From positions 12,680 through 76,679 of the forward strand of contig JBALVL010000021.1 of assembly GCA_036961355.1 (NCBI GenBank): a DNA stretch of 64,000 nt, in the 5' to 3' direction. The translations under genes and the position numbers were made by a program. Position 1 is the first letter of the stretch, and each line of letters opens with the position of its first letter. This document shows, piece after piece, positions 19,383-28,756 of the stretch. The notes below the pieces were generated by a model that made no database searches, was not told the origin of the DNA, and was given only the letters and a program-made list of their open reading frames with translations. The stretch is from Motiliproteus sp036961355. Its GTDB lineage: Bacteria; Pseudomonadota; Gammaproteobacteria; Pseudomonadales; Balneatricaceae.

Positions 19383-19845
19383 GCAGCGCCCTTTTTATAG
19401 TTATTGGCTAATCGCTGGCAATATTGCTCTTATCTATACTCGGACAACTCAACGATAACAACAACATCGATCATCCGATACTGACAGCCCTGTTAATCGA
19501 TAACAAACATAGCTTATAGAAAGGGCTTCAAGTGGCTAACAATACGAGATTCTGGCCAGATATCTCAATATCAAAAATGGTTCTGATCACTATCATTTTC
19601 GATCACCGCTAATTTATCATCCTGACAAAAACACCCACCACTATGCTTTCATCTTCTCTGAGCAATCGAAACTGCCATAAAAAACAACGTTCGTAGCGAC
19701 GTTGTTGCGTTTTCGCCTTCGAACAGGGCTTTTGCTGAACCCGCCCGACTAAGTTTTAACTGTATACCCGTTAAAACAATTAACTTTCTCACAGCCAAAA
19801 AAAACCGGGCCTGGCCCGGTTTTTTATCTCTGCTATGCAGATCCG
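19383..19845. other. Intergenic region between the DUF1329 and YCF48 genes
   Basis: 463 nt with no supported gene. Its DUF1329-proximal end holds a strong terminator (19797-19825). The remainder is AT-rich and presumably carries the promoter of the YCF48-RND-Usp-AraC operon near 19390-19620; no certain hexamers were identified. Confidence 0.55.
19797..19825. terminator. Terminator after the DUF1329 gene
   Basis: Near-perfect GC stem ACCGGGCC / GGCCCGGT flanked by A-tracts on one side and T-tracts on the other, so it can work in both directions. It lies about 20 nt after the DUF1329 stop on the minus strand. Confidence 0.88.
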
Positions 19846-21204
19846 CTAGCGAGTACCTGCCCGGCGAATCGCGCCGGTAGTGAACTCTTTGCGGCTGAAC
19901 ACAGTGCCAAACTTGAAGCCCTGCTTCTCTTCGTTGGTCAGACTACCAACTAGATAACGGCCCGATTGCAGGTCATACAGCGCTTCGGCGGCGATCCAGG
20001 GGACCTTGGCATCACGGAACTGCAACTCATAAGCTTCAGCAACACGCCACAGCTCACCACGACCGTCGTAATGATCAACAACCGAAACTTGCCAAGTATC
20101 TTCGTCAATGTACAAGGTCCGCTTGGCATAGATATGCCGCTCACCTTCTTTCAGAGTCGCTTCCACCACCCAAACACGGTGCAATTCATAGCGCAACAGA
20201 TCAGAGTTCAGGTGACCCGGTTTGATAATCTCTTCATAAGAGGTATCACGTGAAGACAGCTTGAAGCTGTTATACGGGATATACAGCTCTTTCTTTCCGA
20301 TCAACGTCCACTCATATCGATCTGGCGCGCCGTTATACATATCCAGGTTATCAGCGGTACGCAAGCCGTCGGCTGCGGTTCCTGGAGCATCATAAGCCAC
20401 CTGAGGTGCTCGACGAACTCGGCGCTGACCCGCATTGTAGACCCATGCCTGCCGCCCTTTCTCAACCTGGTTGAGCGTCTCATGAATCAGCAATACGTTA
20501 CCCGTCAACTGAGCCGGAGCCTCAACTTTCTGGGTAAAGTAACTGAGGATATTGTTGTCTTTCTTGGCCGAGAAACCTTCTTTAAGGTACTGCGGCCAAA
20601 CCAACCGTTCATAGAACCGAACCGGAGTAAAATCGCCGTTACGATGAACCGGAACCTGTACCAAGGTACGCTCTACTGAACCACCACGGAAACGGGTGAT
20701 ATGGTTCCAAACGGCTTCCAAACCGGTCTGTGGGATCGGAAACGGTAGCGTTTCTTCAAAATCTTTGATTCCGTTACCACCGTCAACCAGTGTGGCTTTT
20801 TCAGCATTTTTAGTCGCCAGATCATACACGTGCTGCGGGAACGCAGCGGTGCGTCGAGTCGGATAGATATTCATCTTGTAGCTATCAGGGTACTTCGATA
20901 ACATCGCCATCTGGCCGGGTGTCAACTTATCCTTATACTGATCCATATTGGCTGCAGTAATCGTCATCTCAACAGCATCGGCCGCAAAGGGATCGACGAA
21001 ACGATCTCCGCTGAACTCATCAGCCATGCCGCCATCCCACGCGGGAATGGTTCCTTCGGCATTGCCAGCCTTCTCAGCACCGACCGGCGTTAATGTGTTG
21101 CCCAATTTTGCTGCCTCATCGGCGGGTACTGCGGCGATCGCCGTAGCACTGAACCCGGCCAGTAGAACGGCCATCGGCAGCAGTTTATTATTGTTATTGT
21201 GCAT
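19846..21204 (-). CDS. DUF1329 domain-containing outer-membrane lipoprotein-sorting-like protein
   Basis: 452 residues from the ATG at 21204, which has GAGGA 7 nt upstream; the reading nine codons longer starts upstream of that site. A signal peptide (MAVLLAGFSATAIAA, cleavage near residue 25) is followed by the DUF1329 domain: AKLGNTLTPVGAEKAGN, IPAWDGGM, FRGGSVERTLVQVPVHRNG, RRVRRAPQVAYDAPGT and the C-terminal DEDTWQVSVVDHYDGRGELWR. The fold is LolB-like, so lipid binding is likely. It is secreted to the periplasm or outer membrane and sits 77 nt after the DUF1302 stop, so the two are probably one transcript ending at the terminator that follows. Confidence 0.9.
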   Translation of the reverse strand: MHNNNNKLLPMAVLLAGFSATAIAAVPADEAAKLGNTLTPVGAEKAGNAEGTIPAWDGGMADEFSGDRFVDPFAADAVEMTITAANMDQYKDKLTPGQMAMLSKYPDSYKMNIYPTRRTAAFPQHVYDLATKNAEKATLVDGGNGIKDFEETLPFPIPQTGLEAVWNHITRFRGGSVERTLVQVPVHRNGDFTPVRFYERLVWPQYLKEGFSAKKDNNILSYFTQKVEAPAQLTGNVLLIHETLNQVEKGRQAWVYNAGQRRVRRAPQVAYDAPGTAADGLRTADNLDMYNGAPDRYEWTLIGKKELYIPYNSFKLSSRDTSYEEIIKPGHLNSDLLRYELHRVWVVEATLKEGERHIYAKRTLYIDEDTWQVSVVDHYDGRGELWRVAEAYELQFRDAKVPWIAAEALYDLQSGRYLVGSLTNEEKQGFKFGTVFSRKEFTTGAIRRAGTR

Positions 21205-21281
21205 ATATTCATCCTCATAACACCGGCGCATAGAAAGAGTCGAAAAAGCGCCGGTGTAACTAAACCAGTTGATAATCAGCC

Positions 21282-23135
21282 CTAAAAAGAAACCCCGAAA
21301 GAGAGTGACAGGAAGTCACGGTCCTTAAGAATGTCGTAGTCACCACCGTCGTAGTAGGTATATGACAGATTGGCATTGTAGGTGTTGCGATAATCGGCTC
21401 TGACCCCAAGACTGACAGCTTTGCGCCCTTCAACAAAACCGGTATTTACCGGCGAGTAGCCCTCGACGTCGTGTGCCAATGCGATGCTTGGGCTCAGGTT
21501 AATTCCAGCAACAGCATCCGGATACGAAAAGATCGCCCGGGCACGGTAGCCGAACGAGTCTTGGGTGGTAAAACCGTCGGTACCGTCCTGACCAAATTCA
21601 CTGGCACGGCCGTAGCGAATACCGCCTTCGTCGGCATTGTTGAAGCTATGGATGTGATTAAAGGCCAATTCACCGATCAACGTAACCCGACTGGCCGCCA
21701 TCACCTGATCAACAAACATGATCGCGGTCATCTGCGCCTGGCTAACGTCAAAGCGGTCGTAACCGTTGATGGCAGTGCCTGCCGGCGTGTTACTGCCACC
21801 AAAATATGCCGGAAACACCTCAGCGTTCATCGGATTTTGCTCCCCATTAGGTAGCATTTGAGTACCTGCAGTCAGGATCGAACCCACTAGGTCGGCGCCG
21901 TTGATCTGTAGTGGCAAGTCCTTCTGATGGCTAACCTCGCCAGATAGAGCAATTTCACCTGCCGTGGTTGCGAAGCTCAAACCCAGTAGCTCAATGTCTT
22001 CAAGATATTCACTGAAATAGGTCGGATTTTGTTCAAAGGGCATATTACCCGGTATAAATGGCACACCAGTGTTATCTATCTGTGTTGAACCTGTTGTCAT
22101 CCCGCTCGCCACCGGCAGGCGACTGTGATAATTCATATAGTAAAAACCGAACTCGGTCGAATTCAGTTCTTCGGCAAAGTAACGCAAGGCGACACCAAAC
22201 TGGCCTTCATCCTTGGCCTCGACGTCAGTACCGCGTTCCACAAACAATCCCGCAGCAACAGCGTCAGGATCATTAGCAGGGCCAGCCGAACCCAACGTCA
22301 GGGTGTTACAGCCCTGAGCGATGTAGTCCACCGTCGAAAAATAGGTTCCGCAACCATCGATAGCGGTCTCTTCCCACTCCAATTGGTAATAGGCTTCGGC
22401 ACTAAGGTTGTCGGTGACGCCGAGACTACCGAACAACATGTTGACCGGCAGCAAGCCCTCTTTGATCTCGGCGCCCGGGCGACGAAAAGCCGCTACGTCG
22501 ATCGGGTTAATGGCGTTTATACCACCCTGGATAAAGGTACTTTCACCCCAGCTGACTACCTGCCGTCCAAGTCTTACTGTTGCCGGCATCTCACCGAGAT
22601 CAAAGTTGGTGTAGACAAAGGCGTCGAGCAGCTCGACTCCGGAGAATTTGGCGTAATCGTTGAACCCATCGTCGTTCAACGGAGTAGCGGTGCTGTAACC
22701 GTTAGGACCGTTACCCCAATGCTGCGACTCATCTTTGAGCTCAGTGTCGTACCAGTATTTACCCCGCAGGAACACGCCCATGTTGTTGTACGTCAACGAC
22801 AGGTCATGGACACCTTTGATGATCTTGGAGAAGGAATCGTTTTTGTTGAAATTGAGGTTGCCGTCGTCGTTTACTGCGTTGCCGGGAGCAGTACCACCAT
22901 TCAATACGGAAATCAGCGCCGGATCACGTTCATCCATACGCCAGCTGGAACCGATAGAGATGTTGGAATTGAATTGTCCCTCCACCTCGCCTAAAGAAAA
23001 CTCGAGGGCATGGGCTGGATTCCACATAACTGCGGAAATCAAGGTAACCAAAGGCAGTTTCGCAAAGCGCTGTATCTTTCGCAGCTCTTCTTTACGGGGA
23101 CCAGCCTTTAGCGCGTGAGTTATTTTTATCGCCAT
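21282..23135 (-). CDS. DUF1302 family outer-membrane protein
   Basis: 617 residues, starting with a basic N-terminus and a signal peptide cleaved near residue 43 (MWNPAHA, then LEFSLGEVEGQFNSNISIGSSWR). The DUF1302 pattern is clear: VRLGRQVVSWGESTFIQGGINAINPIDVAAFRRPGAEIKEG at about 180-225 and alternating aromatic strands throughout, ending in FGVSF with a C-terminal phenylalanine as in beta-barrel proteins. It probably forms an outer-membrane channel for hydrophobic compounds together with the DUF1329 protein encoded next. AAGGTG supports the start. The 374-nt AT-rich region upstream should contain the promoter. Confidence 0.9.
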   Translation of the reverse strand: MAIKITHALKAGPRKEELRKIQRFAKLPLVTLISAVMWNPAHALEFSLGEVEGQFNSNISIGSSWRMDERDPALISVLNGGTAPGNAVNDDGNLNFNKNDSFSKIIKGVHDLSLTYNNMGVFLRGKYWYDTELKDESQHWGNGPNGYSTATPLNDDGFNDYAKFSGVELLDAFVYTNFDLGEMPATVRLGRQVVSWGESTFIQGGINAINPIDVAAFRRPGAEIKEGLLPVNMLFGSLGVTDNLSAEAYYQLEWEETAIDGCGTYFSTVDYIAQGCNTLTLGSAGPANDPDAVAAGLFVERGTDVEAKDEGQFGVALRYFAEELNSTEFGFYYMNYHSRLPVASGMTTGSTQIDNTGVPFIPGNMPFEQNPTYFSEYLEDIELLGLSFATTAGEIALSGEVSHQKDLPLQINGADLVGSILTAGTQMLPNGEQNPMNAEVFPAYFGGSNTPAGTAINGYDRFDVSQAQMTAIMFVDQVMAASRVTLIGELAFNHIHSFNNADEGGIRYGRASEFGQDGTDGFTTQDSFGYRARAIFSYPDAVAGINLSPSIALAHDVEGYSPVNTGFVEGRKAVSLGVRADYRNTYNANLSYTYYDGGDYDILKDRDFLSLSFGVSF

Positions 23136-23509
23136 TTAGTGCCACCTTCAATGCTTTGCGCCGGTAATACCGACGCTGTAAAGTCGAAACGAGCGAATTC
23201 AACGCTAGCCTCTGAAAATTATTGTTATTTGATCGCCACTGTTGTGCTAACTCAGGTGAAAAGTAACCGGTTGCACCGAAACAACCTTTTTCAAACCGCA
23301 ACAACGCCAACATAATCAATTTTTAAAGCCGAAGGCTCAATGGCAAAAAAAACCACAAGCGATGACAATAACAACCAACACAGCAAACTTGTCATTTATC
23401 AATAAATTAATAAAATCAAAATTAATACTATTAAAACAAGAACTTACACTATAAACTAAAAAAAACATATACATTGGTGATATACAAGAAATAATAGCAA
23501 AAACGCCAA
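23136..23509. other. AT-rich intergenic region
   Basis: 374 nt, very AT-rich from about 23330 to 23505, with no supported gene. It lies between the comEC stop and the DUF1302 start, so it should hold the DUF1302 promoter and the comEC terminator; no classical hairpin with a T-run was seen. Confidence 0.5.
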
Positions 23510-25483
23510 CTAATGCGTTGTCGGACGGTCAAGCAGCGGTTCTCGCCAGTAGCCCCAACCACGCTTCAGCTCACTGCCAAGTGTTATCGGTTTTTCAGGC
23601 TCAGCAGAGAAGTCGATAATGATGGCACCCTCGACGGCCGTATTAACGACAACCGCATTGCTGGCTAGCACTCTGCGTATCACAAACGGGTGCGGATGAT
23701 TAAAGCGGTTACGCCAACCACTACTGATGACAACCCACTCCGGATCAACCTGATCCAGAAATTCTGCACTGGTTGACGAGCGGCTACCGTGGTGAGACGC
23801 CAACAACACATCAGACTTGATTGCAGCGCCGTATTGTTTCACCAGATTACGCTCAACCCCCGCCTCGATATCTCCGGTCAGTAACAATCGCTGTTGACCG
23901 TTATCGATTAACAAGACGCAGGAGAGGTTATTCTCGCTCGGTGTGGTTAAATTGTTTGATCGGGATATGAACCTCAAAGACGGATGCAAGAAACGAAATT
24001 CAACACCATCCCAACGCCATTGTTGTCCCGCCTGACAGCGCTGATTCGCATCAATGCGTGGACTACCGGTTAGCGTCGTCAATACATCAATTTGCTGTTC
24101 AACGACCTGCTGACCACCCGAGTGATCACTATCGGCATGACTGATCACCAGTCGGTCTAACCGACGAATACCCCGAGCGTATAGTAGAGGCACGATGGTA
24201 GTCTTAGCTGCACTAAATCCGCTGCGGTAACTGGGCCCGCTATCAAAGAGCATTCGATGGTGCTGGGTTTCGATTAATACTGACAAGCCCTGGCCGACAT
24301 CGATGACGGTGGCGCGAAACCCGCCGGAACCGGGCCGATTCGCTGAAATTTTAACGACAGGTAGGATTGCGGATAACACGCTTTTATCAGAATCTGCATC
24401 CCGGTCTCGGTCCCTGTCGGGCACCATCGACCCGATCAAAGGCAGCCACAGTAACAACGCCAACCAGCGCCCAGAGATCGCTCGTGACAGCAACAACAGC
24501 AATGAGCCAACCAGTGCCAACAGAACCGCGGTCATCGTCACTGACGCATTGATAGTCCAAGGTTCAGTTAAAGCCCCTAACCATGCTAACAAACCCCATC
24601 CGCGTTCAATCAGTTGGCCGAGCCATTGCAACAACCACAGCCCCAACGAAGGCCAGACAAACAACAACAACACGGCAATCAATATCAGCGGCAGCAACAA
24701 GCTAACCAGCGGAATAGCGATCAAATTAATTAACGGCGATAACACCGACCACTGTGCGAAAAGGAGTAGCAGCCAAGGGGTTAGGCCCAACGTTATCGCC
24801 AGCTGTGCTCTTACTAAAATTCCGATCTTGGTCAGATACTTAGCTGTGTTTATAGACTTGGCCGTGGTCAGGAAACCTTTTTCCTCAGCCGGACCTACCC
24901 GTCCACTGACAACCATGACCAGCACCGCACAGGCACCAAACGACAACCAAAAACCCGCTTGTCTAACCGCCAAAGGCTCTATCAACAATACCGCAGTCGC
25001 GGCTAACCACAGGCGCTGTGAGACGCTGATCGAACGCCAACCGATCAGGCTTATCATCACCGCACAAACCATCACCCATGCACGCTGTGTCGGCAAACCA
25101 AAACCGGCTAATAATGAATACCCACCGGAACCGGCTATCGCTGCGATGGCCGCACTGATTTGTCGATGGCGATAACTGGCGCTGGGTACCAGCCGCCCAA
25201 GCCAATGAACCGCTGCAAAGCAGAATGCAGCAACCATCGCGATATGCAGGCCACTAATCACAAACAGGTGAGCGGTTCCGGTATCGCGTAATACTCGCCA
25301 CATCGAATCATCGAGTCCGCGTTTATCTCCGATCACCAATGCTCTTATCAACGAACTCGCCACTCGGTGTTGAGACGGGTCTTCAGTTGACCAAGCAGTA
25401 CCCGATTGGCGAGGCTCAAACGGTGCCCTCCAGACCCGTCGTAATGCGATCTCCAGCAACCGGAAGCGTTGCCGCAGCATCAC
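23510..25483 (-). CDS. comEC: ComEC/Rec2 DNA internalisation protein, C-terminal part (gene split by a frameshift)
   Basis: 657 residues covering the competence domain and the C-terminal metallo-beta-lactamase-like domain. The competence block GDKRGLDDSMWRVLRDTGTAHLFVISGLHIAMVAA is intact and many membrane helices follow (to about residue 340). The lactamase-like domain has VIDVGQGLSVLIE, the metal motif SHADSDHSGG and ASHHGSRSS. In full ComEC this follows the oligonucleotide-binding N-terminal domain, which here is read in another frame (25416-26114). The apparent GTG start at 25483 has no good ribosome site, so this is best read as the downstream half of one gene. Uptake of transforming DNA across the inner membrane would be lost if the shift is real. 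Confidence 0.85.
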   Translation of the reverse strand: MMLRQRFRLLEIALRRVWRAPFEPRQSGTAWSTEDPSQHRVASSLIRALVIGDKRGLDDSMWRVLRDTGTAHLFVISGLHIAMVAAFCFAAVHWLGRLVPSASYRHRQISAAIAAIAGSGGYSLLAGFGLPTQRAWVMVCAVMISLIGWRSISVSQRLWLAATAVLLIEPLAVRQAGFWLSFGACAVLVMVVSGRVGPAEEKGFLTTAKSINTAKYLTKIGILVRAQLAITLGLTPWLLLLFAQWSVLSPLINLIAIPLVSLLLPLILIAVLLLFVWPSLGLWLLQWLGQLIERGWGLLAWLGALTEPWTINASVTMTAVLLALVGSLLLLLSRAISGRWLALLLWLPLIGSMVPDRDRDRDADSDKSVLSAILPVVKISANRPGSGGFRATVIDVGQGLSVLIETQHHRMLFDSGPSYRSGFSAAKTTIVPLLYARGIRRLDRLVISHADSDHSGGQQVVEQQIDVLTTLTGSPRIDANQRCQAGQQWRWDGVEFRFLHPSLRFISRSNNLTTPSENNLSCVLLIDNGQQRLLLTGDIEAGVERNLVKQYGAAIKSDVLLASHHGSRSSTSAEFLDQVDPEWVVISSGWRNRFNHPHPFVIRRVLASNAVVVNTAVEGAIIIDFSAEPEKPITLGSELKRGWGYWREPLLDRPTTH

Positions 25484-26114
25484 GCTCTGGTGGGGTATCG
25501 GCAGCCCCGGATCCAGACAGAGAGTGATCGGTTCGATCGGCGATCAACCAGCGCCAGTGATCTACCTGGCCATACCAAGAGGTCCTTGACAATCGCCGCC
25601 CGGCTCCCTCTCGAACGTAACCGCTGGCATCAATGCCTCGACTCAATAGATAGAGGCTGTAATCAAAGGTGCTGGGATTGAGATAACCGTGTGGCCTTTT
25701 AAGCCGTACCGAAAACTGCCAGCGCTGCCCAGGTTGCGGTAACCTCTGACACCGATACTGAGTCAGTCTGATTTTTCTGGGCATCAAAAAAGAGTTCGGA
25801 GAGCCTTCTGGTTTAATCAATTGGTCTAATGTGAGATCAAACCGACACTGCCCGCCCCGCTGTGATGATAACCCTGTAACCGTACCCAAGGCTTGTAGAT
25901 CAACACCTTGCCAGCGGTCAGGTAACCGATGGGCTAACAACCAGTAGCCAGACGCCAACCCCCATAACAAGCCAAAAATCACAGGAATTAACACTCGAAG
26001 CCGAACCGAAAAAGAGCATCCGACTAGCAAGACAAGCAGCAGAAAAAACCACTGGGACGGAGGTAGTTGTGGCCAAAAGGCCACGCTGGCCAACGCCAGA
26101 CAAAAACGGATCAT
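25416..26114 (-). CDS. comEC: ComEC/Rec2, N-terminal part (gene split by a frameshift)
   Basis: 232 residues: N-terminal membrane helices (WFFLLLVLLVGCSF; VIFGLLWGLASGYW), then the DUF4131 domain with the run GTVTGLSSQRGGQCRFDL and the block RPHGYLNPSTFDYSLYLLSRGIDASGYVR. GGAG 7 nt before the ATG is a good ribosome site. Homology in this frame fades after WRWLIADR (near 25540), and the gene resumes one base later in frame with ITLCLDPG...QSVMLRQRF. The tail after that point (about 40 residues, SGSGAADTPPERD and on) is probably out-of-frame readthrough. The two readings overlap from 25416 to 25483. Confidence 0.83.
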   Translation of the reverse strand: MIRFCLALASVAFWPQLPPSQWFFLLLVLLVGCSFSVRLRVLIPVIFGLLWGLASGYWLLAHRLPDRWQGVDLQALGTVTGLSSQRGGQCRFDLTLDQLIKPEGSPNSFLMPRKIRLTQYRCQRLPQPGQRWQFSVRLKRPHGYLNPSTFDYSLYLLSRGIDASGYVREGAGRRLSRTSWYGQVDHWRWLIADRTDHSLSGSGAADTPPERDAAATLPVAGDRITTGLEGTV

Positions 26115-26199
26115 CCTTGATCTCCGGTTGGCTTGTCAGGTGATTGAGCGCATAATCTTGTACAGTTTAGTCCATCAGTTGTCAGCGGATTCTGCCTGA

Positions 26200-26727
26200 A
26201 TGCCACGTCGTTTTATCAAACGTTATATGCCCGATGAAAAAAAGATCAGAGAACACCCGTCATTAGGGTATCTGGGCACGGCGCTGCATAACCCCAACCT
26301 CTGGCACTTAAACCATCGTTCGGTATCGCGGGCGTTTCTGGTTGGTATCTTTTGCGCGTTCCTGCCCATACCGATGCAGATGCTGGTCGCAGCACTGTGT
26401 GCGATCATGATACACAGCAACTTGCCCATTTCTGTCGGACTGGTATGGATCACCAACCCGCTGACGATGCCGCCGATCTTCTATTTCGCTTATACCGTCG
26501 GTAACTGGCTATTGGGCAGCCCATCGTCGGATCTGGAATTCACGCTAACGATGGAGTGGATAACCAGCGAGCTATCGCGGATCTGGTGGCCACTGTTGTT
26601 TGGATCACTGGTCTGCGGAGTCTTCTTTTCGATACTGAGTTATTTTAGTATTCGTTGGTTGTGGGCCTGGCAGGTTGGAAAAAGCTGGCGTCTACGGAGC
26701 AAGAAAAGACGCAAGTTAGACGATTAA
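26200..26727 (+). CDS. DUF2062 domain-containing membrane protein
   Basis: 175 residues with two or three membrane helices and the DUF2062 pattern: SLGYLGTALHNPNLWHLNHRSVSRAFLVGIFCAFLPIPMQMLVAA, then LPISVGLVWITNPLTMPPIFYFAYTVG. It is an inner-membrane protein of unknown function with a basic C-terminal tail (RSKKRRKLDD). It is divergent from comEC with 85 nt between the starts. In pseudomonads a DUF2062 gene lies between comEC and the lolCDE genes; here the Lap locus follows instead. Confidence 0.87.
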   Translation: MPRRFIKRYMPDEKKIREHPSLGYLGTALHNPNLWHLNHRSVSRAFLVGIFCAFLPIPMQMLVAALCAIMIHSNLPISVGLVWITNPLTMPPIFYFAYTVGNWLLGSPSSDLEFTLTMEWITSELSRIWWPLLFGSLVCGVFFSILSYFSIRWLWAWQVGKSWRLRSKKRRKLDD

Positions 26728-26815
26728 CCGGTCTCCCCCCCCCCTATTGATTACTTATCTAAAACGCCAGCAATAGGCGTCTAAGTTTGATGCGTTAACC
26801 AAACAGAAAAGATCT

Positions 26816-28747
26816 CTACTCAGCTCCCGGCAGCCAGCTCAGCGGCTTGCTGATATAGCCCTGATAACCATCGACCGAGTACTCCGCCAGCAACTCAAGC
26901 TGCTCTTCATCTTCTACCCGTAAAACCACCAGTTCGATCTCAACCTCATGCGCCAGGCGAACCAGTGAGCGGATAAAACCGTTGTCGCCGGCAGCACTAT
27001 TGAGCACCAGCGAACGATCGACTTTAAGGTATGCAGGCCCCAGTTCAGCCATCGGCTGAAACTTCTCCAGGTGCTGACTGATCCGGTCAAATCCGAAGCG
27101 AATATTGAGCCTACGCATGATTGAACACAACATATCCAGCTCGGCATGTTGCGATGCCAGCGCAGTCTCAGGGAGTTCGAAGTGTAACTGCTGGTGTAAG
27201 CTCGGCTGTTGTAAGAAAAACTGTTCCAGCCAGTTGATGAAGCCGACGTCGCCGATCGCTGTTTCTGACAGGTTCACTACCACCGGTACCGGCTGGCTAT
27301 CGACGTAAGGTGCCACCGATTCGATCACATGACGATCGAACTGTGCACCCAGCGCGTACTGATCGACGAACGGCATAAACTGTCCGGCCGGATAACGGAT
27401 CGATTGATGTTCAATCAGACTGAACAGCTCTGAGCTAACCCGACTGCCGTCGGCTGCCAGCACCGGTTGCAGCTCAAACGAGACCTGATTGGCATCGATC
27501 GCACCGAGTATCAGCTCACGCCAGCGATTACGTCCCAGCGCAGGCTGTTCCCGATCACCCCTGAGCAGCTTAACCGAGCAGGTGTTGTCGAGACGAGCTT
27601 CCTGCAACGAAGAGTCGGTCCGCGCCAACAATTCTCCGGTCGCCGTACCCTCATTACGCATCGCCGCACCAATGGCGTAGAAACTGTCATCGGCAAGCTG
27701 GCATAACGGCTGCAACTGCTGCTCTAGTTGAGAACCGAGCAGTTGCAGCAGATCGTTAACTTGATCGCTATCAAAACCGGGCAGCAACAACGCAAATTCA
27801 TTGTCGGACATGCGCGCCGCGACTACCGGTAAACTGCCGGAACGCGGGGCGCTCAATAATTCGGCGACGTTACAGACCAGCTGATCACGGATCGCATAAC
27901 CCTGCTGTTGGGCAATAGTCTTGAGATGGTAGAGCCGTACAAAAACCAAGCCACCCTCACCTGGCTCAGCCATCCACTGCTCCATTTCGGCTTCGAAAAA
28001 GATCCGGTTACCCAGTCGGGTCAGTTCATCCTGAAAAGCCGCTTGGCGTAACTTCTCGGTCTCATCAGCCTGATGCTGAAACAAGTTTTGTAGCCGCAAC
28101 GACATACTGTTGAAACTGCGAACCAGACTCTGCAGCTCTTTGAGTTCAGGTTCGGGCAACGGCTGACCAAACTTTTGCTCGGAGATCGCATTGACCTGGG
28201 TCTCAATTGCCCTTAATGGACCAAACAGACGTCGCATAAAGTACAGCAGTAGCACCATAACCACCGCCGCTACCGCGCTGAACCACAGCATGATCTGGCT
28301 GCTGAGCTTCCACAGCTGTTCATTGGCGTAGGCGGTATCCGCCACCACCTTCAACTCGCCCAGCTGTAGCCAGCCGCTGGTCAACATATTACTTTGGCTG
28401 ACCGGTTCAAACAGTTGCAGTTCGATAAACCAGGCGGGGACACCGACAATATGGTCCGACTGTTGACGCTGAAGAAGCGAACCATCAGCCAGCAATCGCA
28501 GTTCAATCTGCTGGTATGAACCACCGTCAAACACCGCATTAATGGTGGTTTCAGCCGCAACCGGTTCGTTGTTTTTGAGATAAGGAATCAATGACAACCC
28601 CAGCGAGTTAAGCGTATTACCCACGTCGACCGACATCTGTTTGGCCAGATAAGCACGGGTATGATTGAACTGAACCACGTAAACAGTCGTCAGCAACAGG
28701 CTGAACAACAGCAGCGTCATCAGAATGATTTTGTGTCGAAATTGCAT
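26816..28747 (-). CDS. lapD: LapD-type c-di-GMP receptor (HAMP, degenerate GGDEF and EAL)
   Basis: 643 residues. Order: membrane helix 7-26, periplasmic output domain 27-148, helix 150-171, HAMP 172-225, GGDEF-like 235-395, EAL-like 405-640. The GGDEF signature is degraded to SDNEF (314-318), and EAL to ELF (about 440-442) with DRIS in place of the DDFG loop, as expected of a receptor rather than an enzyme. Trp126 in the periplasmic SGWLQLGEL matches the tryptophan with which LapD holds LapG. In the known system, c-di-GMP-bound LapD sequesters the protease LapG so that the adhesin stays on the surface. AGGGA supports the start, 9 nt after the lapG stop. Confidence 0.93.
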   Translation of the reverse strand: MQFRHKIILMTLLLFSLLLTTVYVVQFNHTRAYLAKQMSVDVGNTLNSLGLSLIPYLKNNEPVAAETTINAVFDGGSYQQIELRLLADGSLLQRQQSDHIVGVPAWFIELQLFEPVSQSNMLTSGWLQLGELKVVADTAYANEQLWKLSSQIMLWFSAVAAVVMVLLLYFMRRLFGPLRAIETQVNAISEQKFGQPLPEPELKELQSLVRSFNSMSLRLQNLFQHQADETEKLRQAAFQDELTRLGNRIFFEAEMEQWMAEPGEGGLVFVRLYHLKTIAQQQGYAIRDQLVCNVAELLSAPRSGSLPVVAARMSDNEFALLLPGFDSDQVNDLLQLLGSQLEQQLQPLCQLADDSFYAIGAAMRNEGTATGELLARTDSSLQEARLDNTCSVKLLRGDREQPALGRNRWRELILGAIDANQVSFELQPVLAADGSRVSSELFSLIEHQSIRYPAGQFMPFVDQYALGAQFDRHVIESVAPYVDSQPVPVVVNLSETAIGDVGFINWLEQFFLQQPSLHQQLHFELPETALASQHAELDMLCSIMRRLNIRFGFDRISQHLEKFQPMAELGPAYLKVDRSLVLNSAAGDNGFIRSLVRLAHEVEIELVVLRVEDEEQLELLAEYSVDGYQGYISKPLSWLPGAE

Positions 28748-28756
28748 ACGCAGTCC

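Noticed and set aside
22125..22994. 289-residue plus-strand ORF opposite the DUF1302 gene
   Set aside because: The opposite strand encodes a clear outer-membrane protein; this frame shows no domain and is an antisense shadow. The same applies to the frames at 1356-2078 and 24303-25175.
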